A DNA stretch of 64,000 nucleotides from Selaginella moellendorffii (taxonomy: Eukaryota; Streptophyta; Lycopodiopsida; Selaginellales; Selaginellaceae): NCBI RefSeq assembly GCF_000143415.4, contig NW_003314360.1:104284-168283 (forward strand). The letters run 5' to 3'. Under the pieces are notes generated by a model. That model did not search any database, was not told where the DNA came from, and was given only the letters and a program-made list of their open reading frames with translations. This document shows positions 56,331 to 64,000 of the stretch, piece after piece. Both the position numbers and the translations under genes were made by a program. Within the stretch, counting starts at the first letter, position 1; each line of letters opens with the position of its first letter.

Positions 56331-56384
56331 AGTGTCGAGATGTCAGTCTCGATCAGCTGACGTGGCATGTCCACGTGGTCATGA

Positions 56385-57772
56385 GAGTCAGACACATTCT
56401 TTGGCCCAGCCCAAAGTCCTGGCCTTTTATGTCAATTAAGTTCCCAAGGAACCTTTCCGGCTTGAATCGCAATGCATCCTCCCATACTGCTGGATCTCTT
56501 CCAATTGTAAAACAAATGACGAATGTGGGAGTTCCTTTGGGAATGTCATAGCCAGCAACCTTGCACGCTTCGGTTGACATGTGAATCAGCAGCGGAGCTG
56601 GACCTTGACGATTGCCCAAGGTACTCCAGTTTGTCAAAGCCTCTCTCTGCAACAAGGCGTTCCTTTCCAACGACAGTGAATCTCTTCCTGGGCCTTTGAA
56701 GAACAAGTGGATTGTGCATGAGTTCCAACAGCGTCCATTCAATCAAACTAGCGCTGGTATCTCTTCCAGATAAAAGCTCCTGCATAATTCGAGATTAGCC
56801 AACTGACTTTGTTACGGTGACAATAGCTTTGACCGATTCCTCTCCCCGGGCTCCTTCGCTTTTCAAGCTTTGCAGCATGGTATCCATGAAATCTTTGGGC
56901 TGCGAGGTCTCGGACTCGAGCCTAGCCTTGTGATCGTCTATAATTCTCTTAAAGAACTTGTCTTGTCTCGCATGTATCCTCATCATCTCTGGATCTTCCA
57001 GTCAATCCGTCTCATGAACGCCGGTACGAACTCACTGATGTGGAATTGAAGCATCTGCTCCGTGATCTCAAACACAATGTGCTTGAAATCCTTGCCCTTG
57101 CTGCTCATCTCAGCCTCATGCTCACGATACTCGAAGAAAGGCTTGCTCATCAGGATCTGCATGACAACATGGAAGACATATGCTGTCAAGAGGTGCCTCA
57201 TGTTGATTGGCTTCTGATAGTCAGCCGCATTCACAAGCTCAGACAAGACGCCATGCGTTTCTCTCGTTCGCACCTTGAAACGACTCAATGCGCTTGACGG
57301 TAAAGAGCTCTGTAGCGCAAAGCTTCCTCATGCTTTTCCAGTAGTCGCAATAAAGAACAAAACCAATGTCTCGGAAGTTGTAGTTGTACTCCCCCATGGT
57401 CAAGTATGGCCCCAATGCAAAATTTGCATCCTGGATCTTTAGTACCTCTTTCACTAGCTCCAAACTGGAGATCACCACAGCTGGTACCATTCCCAGGCGT
57501 AAAAACACAATCGGTCCATACTTTGTGGAGAGTGTCTGGAATGAAAGGTGTAGGATTCTTCCCAAGAGATGCAAGTGACCGATAAGAGGCAGCCCCTGTA
57601 GGCAAATTAATGACACTTGAAAGATAGGAGAAGAGTGATCAACAAAACAACTGCATATTGAGCAACCTCCATTTCTGATTGAAAGTGTCAAACGTGACAG
57701 CTTGAAGGAAGGATGAATTGATGCATTGTAGGCTGCAAGCACCGGAAGGATAGTGGGGTCAGTGGCTTTCAC
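56385..57772 (-). pseudogene. Cytochrome P450 pseudogene, 3' truncated
   Basis: Reading leftward from 57772: GLPLIGHLHLLGR, KYGPIVFLRLGMVPAVVISS, DYWKSMRKLCATELFTVKRIESF; then, frameshifted, VRTRETHGVLSEL and SEFVPAFMRRIDWK; then DDHKARLESETSQPKDFMDTM. A ~36-bp intron lies before ELLSGRDTSASLIEWTLLELMHNP (I-helix with RDTS in place of the usual GTDTS). The PERF segment (FKPERFLGN) and DFGLGQRMCL, the start of the heme loop with its Cys, end the gene; nothing after the Cys is present. Plant A-type P450 by motifs, close to those paired with MTPSL genes. Several frameshifts and the lost C-terminus indicate a pseudogene. Confidence 0.85.
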
Positions 57773-58186
57773 TTGATATTTTAAGACGTATGTTCTGCTG
57801 AACTATTTGGATGGTCCGCTTAAAACATGGTGTGTGACGGTTTTATGCAATTATTGGTCAAGATATTTTATGGAGCCTAGAATAGCAACTTCTATGTTGA
57901 AAGTCGAAGTGTAGTCTTCATAAACATCCCATAGTCTCATGTTGACCTCACAAAGACAATGTAGATTATAATTATTCTTAGTTTTTATTATATTCTTATT
58001 TTTCTTCAAAGGCTGCCTGTTACAATTTGATTAACATACCATCGAGCTAAAAATATTAAATATTCTGACTAGACTAAGAAGTTTTCATGTATTCCAGGAC
58101 AGGACACCTGTGAAACATGCTGGTGTGTAGTTTACAAAGTAAAGGCCACGCTACTAAGAGAAAAATAGCTGGAAGTACATCGATTT
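57773..58186. other. Duplicated intergenic segment between P450 and MTPSL copy 2
   Basis: The segment around 57840-58120 matches 60510-60690 (shared TTTTATGCAATTATTGGTCA-like and CTGCCTGTTACAATTTGATT phrases), showing that non-coding DNA was duplicated together with the genes. No gene is seen. Confidence 0.7.
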
Positions 58187-59156
58187 TCATATCAAGTTTG
58201 ATAAATTTTGGATCTGGTTGAGTTTGTTTGAACTTGCCACCACGTTGCACCTTCTCGGGTCCGACATGATGATGGTGCGCTTTGGATCCAGAATCCAAGT
58301 CCCACAAAACGTGCCTCCACCCAGGGGGTTATCCATGTGGTAGCGGCTGCTCGCATAATGGAACACCAGATTCGCTGGATTGCGCAGGAGAGAACATCCA
58401 GGAACTTCAGGAAAGCTTTCTTCCCATTCCGGGACGCTGGCAAGGATATCGCAGTAATAGATGAATTCGTCTTCCTTGTCCTGGATCATCCTGCACGTAG
58501 TGTTCACGGCGTCCTGAAACGTCTGCACGCTCGGATCGGTGAGCAGCAGCACCGCTGGAAGATTGTTAAACTTCTTCTTGTAAAACTCCTTGGGAAACGA
58601 GAAGACGTCGTTCACCATCCACATATGATCGAGCATAGCGTTCTGAGCCCTGATGTAATCCAGGGACTCGACATCCTCATCGTCAAACGAAGCACCCATT
58701 GCATAGATGAGTGGCAGAATGAAGACGTTCTTCCTCCGGTAGAGCTCGTAGTCCTGCGTCAAGTCGTCACTCAAAATGCTTCTCGCCCAGCCCTCAACAG
58801 TGGAAACCGTGCGCCTGAACAGCTCCGTCTTCAACAGAGACCTCAAATCCTTCATCAGATCGTGGCACGCTCGATAGGCAAGAATATCCGGAACCTCCGC
58901 GAGCGATGCGGTTCCATAGCAGAGGCTAAAAACAGTGTCGAGCTTCGACCTCGTTGTCATCAAACGGATCGTCCAGGAAGGCAGTGAGCCAGGCAAACTT
59001 GGCCGACGCCAACATGTTCGCTTTCGGAGCGTGAGGCGTGGAGAGGCACGTAAACATTGGAACTTTCCACTGGACCAGGCATTTCTTCTCCTCCGGACTG
59101 AAATCCCTCCTCATGCATTTGAATGCCCACTCGTTTGCTTCCTTGGTGATTGACAT
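58187..59156 (-). pseudogene. Microbial-type terpene synthase-like pseudogene, copy 2
   Basis: Very close to the intact gene at 61029-62147. The first ~39 codons are missing: the sequence joins from the promoter region straight to SITKEANEWAFKC. A deletion right after DDPFDDNEV removes about 30 bp (the AGGALATSYLN region) and shifts the frame. Beyond this, residues from LCYGTASLAEV to the C-terminus are open, with NDVFSFPKE intact. A small deletion near 58332 changes YHGMDNPLLGG to YHMDNPLGG. It would not give a full-length enzyme. Confidence 0.9.
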
Positions 59157-59315
59157 ATAAGTTTCACGTGATCATGCTGTCTGCTTGGACTGACTTTGAT
59201 TGTGTAGGGAAAATATTTGAACCGGTGGTTGTCAAATCACACCTGGCAAAGAATAGTCCAGTCAATTATTTAAAATAGAATGATATCAAGACGTCGTTTG
59301 TGGTGTAATTCAACA

Positions 59316-59723
59316 TGGAGTTTCTAGCATGCGCGATGGCTCTTGTGTTTTTCATCTATGTTCTCGTCTGGGGAATTCCAGGTGGAGGGCACCGCCGTCT
59401 CAACTTGACAGTATCACCAGTGGGTCTCTTCCATTGATCGGACCTCTTTGGGAGGAAACCCCATCTCTCTCTCCTTGCACTGTCCAACAAGTATGGACCG
59501 ATCTTCTCTCTCCGGCTGGGAATGGTGCCTGTGGCGCACAGCTTCCGCATGTTCTTCCAGTAATCGCCGTAAGGCGCGAATCCCATGTCAAGGAAGTTGT
59601 AGAAGCTGTACTCCCCTGGCATATGTAACGTCCTGGGTTTTGAAGAGCTCGTTGGCCAGATGGGTGCTCGCGACCACCACGGAGCTCTTCACAATCAGGC
59701 GCATGGATTCTTTCTTGTGGTGA
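59316..59723 (+). pseudogene. P450 N-terminal exon fragment with an internal inversion
   Basis: It starts MEFLACAMALVFFIYVLVW, a good membrane anchor, then frameshifts through the FGRKPHLSLLALSNKYGPIFSLRLGMVP stretch to about 59530. Bases ~59531-59679 are inverted: the minus strand reads HLANELFKTQDVTYMPGEYS and DYWKNMRKLCAT. The plus strand resumes with ELFTIRRMDSFLW. Both edges of the inversion fall exactly where the gene would be continuous. It lies divergent to MTPSL copy 2, 160 bp away. Confidence 0.85.
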
Positions 59724-60450
59724 AGGAATAGTGATATTATTTGTACTTTTATGTGGATTTAAATCATCAATCTTTTAGTATTTTAGTCATAAAAAAGATC
59801 TTTGATGCTTGTTGGTAAGAGTTCTTATCAAAAATATCTATTAAGATCCAATACAAGTATGGAGGTAATAATAAGTGGCTGATGAATTATCCACGATGGT
59901 AAATTTTATCTCGTTTATGAAGGTTTAGTAATCTCTTAGATGAGCTTAAAAAGTTTGTTGACTTCAACTCCTTTATCATTGATATTTGTATGAAAATTTT
60001 ATTGAGGGACACCTTTACAGATTTGAAGGGTGACAAGTTTGTGTCATTCGAAATATAAAATGAAATCCTGGTGAAGAAAGGATATATGGTGGTCCTTTAT
60101 AGTTATTTGCCCTGCCAAGCAGTCAAAGTTGATCATTAAAAGCTCCCTAACCTCTATCATCCTCTACGTGTACCCAAGAATAAATGGGCTAGCATTTTGA
60201 TGGACTTTATCATTGGTTTACTAAAAACGTTTTGAGGAAATAATGTTATTAAAGTTCTTGTGGATTTTTTTACGAAGATGGCTCAAAGATGACAATTAAA
60301 ACTTCTAAATTTACTCAATTATTTGTAAATAAATTATTTAGTCTTTGTGGTTTGTCAAGTGACATTATGAGTGATTGAGATCCCTATTTGATGATCTATC
60401 GATATAAACATTAGTTGCAGTCCATGTGAGTGGCTTTGACTCGATATGTT
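59724..60450 (+). pseudogene. Highly decayed Ty3/gypsy integrase remnant
   Basis: Around 60150-60400 the plus strand still shows phrases like VPKNKWASILMDFIIGL, VLVDFFTKMAQ and CGLSSDIMSD-like sequence of a gypsy integrase core, full of stops. The AT content is high. Ends are not recognisable. From 59724 to about 60150 nothing is clear. Confidence 0.6.
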
Positions 60451-61028
60451 CTTATTTTCTTGCTAAACTATTCTGTTGGTCTGCTTAAAACTTAGTGGTC
60501 CAATTTTGACGATTTTATGCAATTATTGATCAAAGATATTTTATGGAGCCGACAATGTAGAAAAGCAACTTATATTGGTCTCATGCTTCTTCAAAGGCTG
60601 CCTGTTACAATTTGATTGACATACCACCAAGCTAAAAATATTAAATATTCTGAAAGTTTTCTTGTCTTCCAGGACAGGACACCTGTTTATGGCATTATCT
60701 TCTAGGAAACAGCAGGCTTTGGAGGTTTCTTGGAAGACCTAGGATTCTAAGCTTCTAGTCTTCTAAGCTCTGGATGAAATAAGACTGAGCATAGAATACT
60801 GCTGACTTCCACATGTGCAGCACGTGAGGAATGGCTTGGCTAGGCGAACTATGTATATGACAAAGTCCTAGGTGATCATCCTAATTGCATAAAAACATCA
60901 TGGCTGTAGTAGTTTGCAAGAATGCCAAATAGCCATACATTTTTCATTGATTTTCACTTCCTATGTAGCTAGTTTACAAAGTAAAGGCCATGCTACTAAG
61001 AGAAAAATAGCTGGAAGTACATCAATTT
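60451..61028. other. 3' flank of the intact MTPSL, part of the duplicated unit
   Basis: 60510-60690 matches the spacer at 57840-58120, and 60690-61028 matches the 3' flank of MTPSL copy 1 (44483-44830) in opposite orientation. It probably contains the 3' UTR of the intact gene. No gene is seen. Confidence 0.65.
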
Positions 61029-62147
61029 TCATATCAAGTTTGATAAATTTTGGATCTGGTTGAGTTTGTTTGAACTTGCCACCACGTTGCACCTTTTCGG
61101 GTCCGACACGATGATGGTGCATTTTGGATCCAGAATCCAAGTCCCACGAAACGTGCCTCCACCCAGTAGGGGGTTATCCATGCCATGGTAGCGGCTGCTC
61201 GCATAATGGAACACCAGATTCGCTGGGATTGCACAGGAGAGAACATCCAGGAACTTCAGGAAATCTTTCTTCCCATTCCAGGACGCATTCGTGGCAAGGA
61301 TATCGCGGTAATAGATGAATTCGTCTTCCTTGTCCTGGATCATCCTGCACGTAGTGTTCACGGCGTCCTGAAACGTCTGCACGCTCGGATCGGTGAGCAG
61401 CAGCACCGCCGGAAGATTGTTAAACTTCTTCTTGTAAAACTCCTTGGGAAACGAGAAGACGTCGTTCACCATCCACATATGATCGAGCATAGCGTTCTGA
61501 GCCCTGATGTAATCCAGGGACTCGACATCCTCATCGTCAAACGAAGCACCCATTGCATAGATGAGTGGCAGAATGAAGACGTTCTTCCTCCGGTAGAGCT
61601 CGTAGTCCTGCGTCAAGTCGTCACTCAAAATGCTTCTCGCCCAGCCCTCAACAGTGGAAACCGTGCGCCTGAACAGCTCCGTCTTCAACAGAGACCTCAA
61701 ATCCTTCATCAGATCGTGGCACGCTCGATAGGCAAGAATATCCGGAACCTCCGCGAGCGATGCGGTTCCATAGCAGAGGCTAAGAACAGTGTTGAGATAC
61801 GATGTCGCGAGAGCTCCCCCAGCAACCTCGTTGTCATCAAACGGATCGTCCAGGAAGGCAGTGAGCCAGGCAAACTTGGCCGACGCCAACATGTTCGCTT
61901 TCGGAGCGTGAGGCGTGGAGAGGCACGTAAACATTGGAACTTTCCACTGGACCAGGCATTTCTTCTCCTCCGGACTGAAATCCCTCCTCATGCATTTGAA
62001 TGCCCACTCGTTCGCTTCCTTGGTGATTGACGTATACTCGGGATGCCTTTGGAAAGATAGAGAGCATGGTATCTCCGGAAGCTCGAATCTCGTGAGAGCA
62101 AAGAGATGTTCTACCGCTGGTAGCTTCTGTAAACACGGACTTGCCAT
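61029..62147 (-). CDS. MTPSL: Microbial terpene synthase-like protein (class I), intact
   Basis: An intronless 372-residue frame. Class I terpene synthases ionise prenyl diphosphates (for example farnesyl or geranyl diphosphate) in a Mg-dependent all-alpha fold. The two metal-binding motifs are present: Asp-rich DDPFDD at residues 100-105 and the NSE-type NDVFSFPKE (N228, S232, E236). An R-Y pair lies near residues 319-320, as in bacterial and fungal enzymes. There is no plastid transit peptide, and the length fits the single-domain microbial type rather than plant TPSs of 550-850 residues. Such MTPSL genes are known from Selaginella and other non-seed plants, where many make mono- or sesquiterpenes. 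A P450 pseudogene lies divergently 0.2 kb away. The product cannot be told from sequence. It is the only intact one of three copies here. Confidence 0.92.
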   Translation of the reverse strand: MASPCLQKLPAVEHLFALTRFELPEIPCSLSFQRHPEYTSITKEANEWAFKCMRRDFSPEEKKCLVQWKVPMFTCLSTPHAPKANMLASAKFAWLTAFLDDPFDDNEVAGGALATSYLNTVLSLCYGTASLAEVPDILAYRACHDLMKDLRSLLKTELFRRTVSTVEGWARSILSDDLTQDYELYRRKNVFILPLIYAMGASFDDEDVESLDYIRAQNAMLDHMWMVNDVFSFPKEFYKKKFNNLPAVLLLTDPSVQTFQDAVNTTCRMIQDKEDEFIYYRDILATNASWNGKKDFLKFLDVLSCAIPANLVFHYASSRYHGMDNPLLGGGTFRGTWILDPKCTIIVSDPKRCNVVASSNKLNQIQNLSNLI

Positions 62148-62178
62148 TTCTTAGAGATGGTTTCGAGATATTTTCTTC

Positions 62179-62203
62179 AATTTATACTGCTAAGTTTCAC
62201 GTG
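62179..62203 (-). promoter_or_regulatory. TATA box and G-box of the intact MTPSL gene
   Basis: On the minus strand CACGTG (62198-62203) and TATAAATT (62179-62186) lie 32-56 bp before the ATG at 62147. The spacing is the same as in copy 1 (43362-43386). The 0.2-kb interval to the divergent P450 start at 62348 may be shared by both genes. A G-box suggests bHLH/bZIP control, such as jasmonate or light response; this is inference. Confidence 0.65.
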
Positions 62204-62347
62204 ACCATGCCCAAGAAGTTTCCTGCTTGGACTGACTTTGATTGTGTACAGAAAATAGAACCGGTTGTTGCCAAAGAAAAGGCGGTCAGAAAAAAGGACT
62301 GGTTGTTACTCCCTCGGCATGAATGAGTGAATAAGATGATATCGACA

Positions 62348-63420
62348 TGGAGTTTCTAGCACCGCCGTCTCAACTTGCCAGTATCACCCAGTGGGTCTGT
62401 TCCATTGATCGGACACCTCCACCTCTTTGGGAGGAAACCCCATCTCTCTGTATGACCGATCTTCTCTCTCCGGCTGGGAATGGTGCCATCCGTGGTGGTC
62501 GCGAGCGCCCATCTGGCCAAGGAGCTCTTTAAACCCAGGACTTTACATTCTCTTCCAGGCCGTATTTCATGCCAGGGGAGTATAGCTTCTACAACTTCCT
62601 TGACATGGGATTCGCTGGAAGAACATGCGGAGCTGTGTGCCACGGAGCTCTTCACAATCAGGCGCATGGATTCTTTCTTGTGGGTGCGAACAGAGGAGCT
62701 CCGTGAGATGCTATCGGCGCTCTTGGATTCTTCTCTGGATTGCAAGCCCGTCAACATGAGAGACATGGTCACGACATGCCTGTTCAATGTGGTCACCCGG
62801 ATCTTGATGAGCAAGAGGTTCTACACGTTTGTGGGAGACGAGGCAACCATGGATGAAGATGCCCGGGAGTTTAAGAGCCTCCTGCTGTCCATCACAGACC
62901 AGGCGATCCATTTTCATCCTTGAGGTACTTGAGCATGATGTGCATGAAGTCCTCCTTGCTGCTATTGACACCAAGCTTGTGCTCGTCGACTATCTTCTGC
63001 AAGACACTATCAATCTTTGGCTGCAGCTTCTTGAGCCGTGGGATCTTCCAGTCGATGCCTCTAAGCCACGGTGGGACAAACTCGCTGGTGTGAACCATAT
63101 TGCGAGGACAGTGTCAAGGCCAATAGCATGGTAAGTTCTTCCTCTCGTGATTTGATGTCTCTTAACTATATCCTCGAATATGCCAGGAGCTTATATCTGG
63201 TGGAACAACTGGAGCTACACAATGTTGTCTTCTCCAACCAGGCAAGAATTCCCCATCTCCTCTTGAGCTTTTCCTAGCATCTCCAGGTGGTGAAGAAGCT
63301 CCAGGATTGACCACCTGATCACAGCAGCACTTGTGTTGCAAGCAGTGATCAAGGAAGCTCCAAGATTGTTTATATTACATAAATTGTAAGCAAAGGTGAG
63401 AAGTTCTTGGCATTGCACAT
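62348..63420 (+). pseudogene. P450 pseudogene with two in-place inversions
   Basis: It starts MEFLA at 62348 and is frameshifted early. From 62480 it reads MVPSVVVASAHLAKELFK, CATELFTIRRMDSFLW, LREMLSALLDSSLDCKPVNMRDMV and EDAREFKSLLLSITDQAI to about 62917. Bases ~62917-63108 are inverted (minus strand: HTSEFVPPWLRGIDWKIPRL...KEDFMHIMLKYLKDENG). The plus strand then continues EDSVKANSM, a 68-bp GT-AG intron (about 63122-63189) and ELISGGT. From about 63215 the I-helix segment (CNTSAAVIRWSILELLHH...AQEEM) is again inverted. The heme-binding region is absent. Confidence 0.85.
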
Positions 63421-64000
63421 TAGTGACAATTCAGTTAACACTTTTATGTCTTTCAACATCTACATCAATATATCATTAGAAGGGATTGCAAAGGGGCAAC
63501 TACCAAAGAAGTCCACAAGTACGACAATTTATGATTGCTAACATGGTTAGTCTTATTTTATGTGATATACAACTTATAAGTGTAACATGATTTTAAAAAT
63601 CATTTTTATAAATATTGTCTATAAGTATCTTCGATATAGAAGTGTGTCATTTGAGGCATTAATTGTACTTAACTTGTTGCAAAGGGTGTAAAGGATGGAA
63701 GAATGTACCCAACAATGTTTGCAAAAATTCAAAAGGCATAAAAGATAAATTGCTAAGAGTTGGAGCTCCTTAGGAAGCAAACACTTACATTTGACTAGGA
63801 GGAAATTTGGCAATGATGGCAATGCTAGGATGAAGAAGCTCTAAAAAATACTTAAATATAAATTAAGAGAAACAAGTTAAAACATTTTGACAGTGGAACG
63901 GGAGTCTAATCTTGATTATCTTGGAATGCAAGCTTAATTTAGGCAATAATAGTCTTCCGAAGAGCCAACAACCGCACATACTTCATCAATCGATCCACTA
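63421..64000. other. AT-rich non-coding DNA
   Basis: No gene, RNA, terminal repeat or match to the other repeats in the window was recognised. Short frames are present but carry no motif. Confidence 0.4.

Larger units (their letters stand above)
52145..56350 (+). mobile_element. Ty1/copia element, coding remnant without recognisable LTRs
   Basis: Order gag, protease, integrase, RT, RNase H is typical of copia. It begins 57 bp after the short-LTR gypsy element. It ends near a purine tract GAGTGGGAGTG (about 56326) followed by only about 60 bp that could be LTR. No matching terminal repeats are seen, so both ends are truncated. Its right end abuts the heme-region end of a P450 pseudogene, so it probably inserted there. 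Confidence 0.8.

Noticed and set aside
61124-62030. Plus-strand 281-codon frame opposite the intact MTPSL
   Set aside because: Antisense shadow; the minus strand has the conserved terpene synthase motifs, start and promoter.

Overview
The window looks like nuclear DNA of the lycophyte Selaginella moellendorffii or a close relative. Microbial-type terpene synthase-like (MTPSL) genes sit next to plant P450 sequences, introns are 38-57 bp, plant telomere-type CCCTAAA repeats occur, and plant Ty3/gypsy (including chromodomain) and Ty1/copia retrotransposons fill most of the space. No rRNA, tRNA or CRISPR was seen, and only one host-type gene looks intact: an MTPSL at 61029-62147 (-).

Layout. 1-7.3 kb: broken LTR elements facing each other, with two LTR families called here LTR1 and LTR2. 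8.6-9.0 kb: P450 debris. 9.06-12.8 kb: gypsy element A, with a solo LTR1 inserted (TSD GAGGG). 12.8-26.0 kb: a 13.2-kb DNA transposon with perfect 29-bp terminal inverted repeats. 26.0-43.2 kb: gypsy element B, broken by an LTR1 fragment, a chromodomain gypsy element (27710-33196, TSD GCTTT), a 4.7-kb DNA transposon with 9-bp TSD (33588-38294) and a further gypsy element with an LTR2 copy. 43.4-44.5 kb: MTPSL pseudogene. 45.4-45.7 kb: a 287-bp MITE derived from the 13.2-kb transposon. 45.9-47.1 kb: decayed Merlin/ISXO2-like transposase. 47.09-52.09 kb: gypsy element with very short LTRs. 52.1-56.35 kb: broken copia element. 56.4-63.4 kb: MTPSL/P450 cluster, mostly pseudogenes.

The most interesting object is the 13.2-kb transposon. 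One arm carries an RNase H-fold-type transposase gene with an in-frame TAG. The opposite strand carries one spliced gene (at least ten exons, nine short introns, eight of them phase 1) that joins a ParB-like domain, a degenerate DNA-methyltransferase-like region, a basic segment, a D/E-rich segment and a C-terminal FCP1/NIF-type HAD phosphatase-like domain. About 18-20 copies of a 22-bp interrupted palindrome (arms ATGGCRTG / CAYGCCAT) lie through the element, in introns, intergenic DNA and even both coding regions. Two more lie in the MITE and none was seen elsewhere in the window. The pairing of a ParB-like protein with many palindromic sites is an inference worth testing.

Cautions. A 100-N assembly gap lies inside the transposon, and its left and right flanks are different positions of two related gypsy copies. 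The element may therefore be a recombinant or a scaffold join of two copies. All assignments are by eye; no database search was run.
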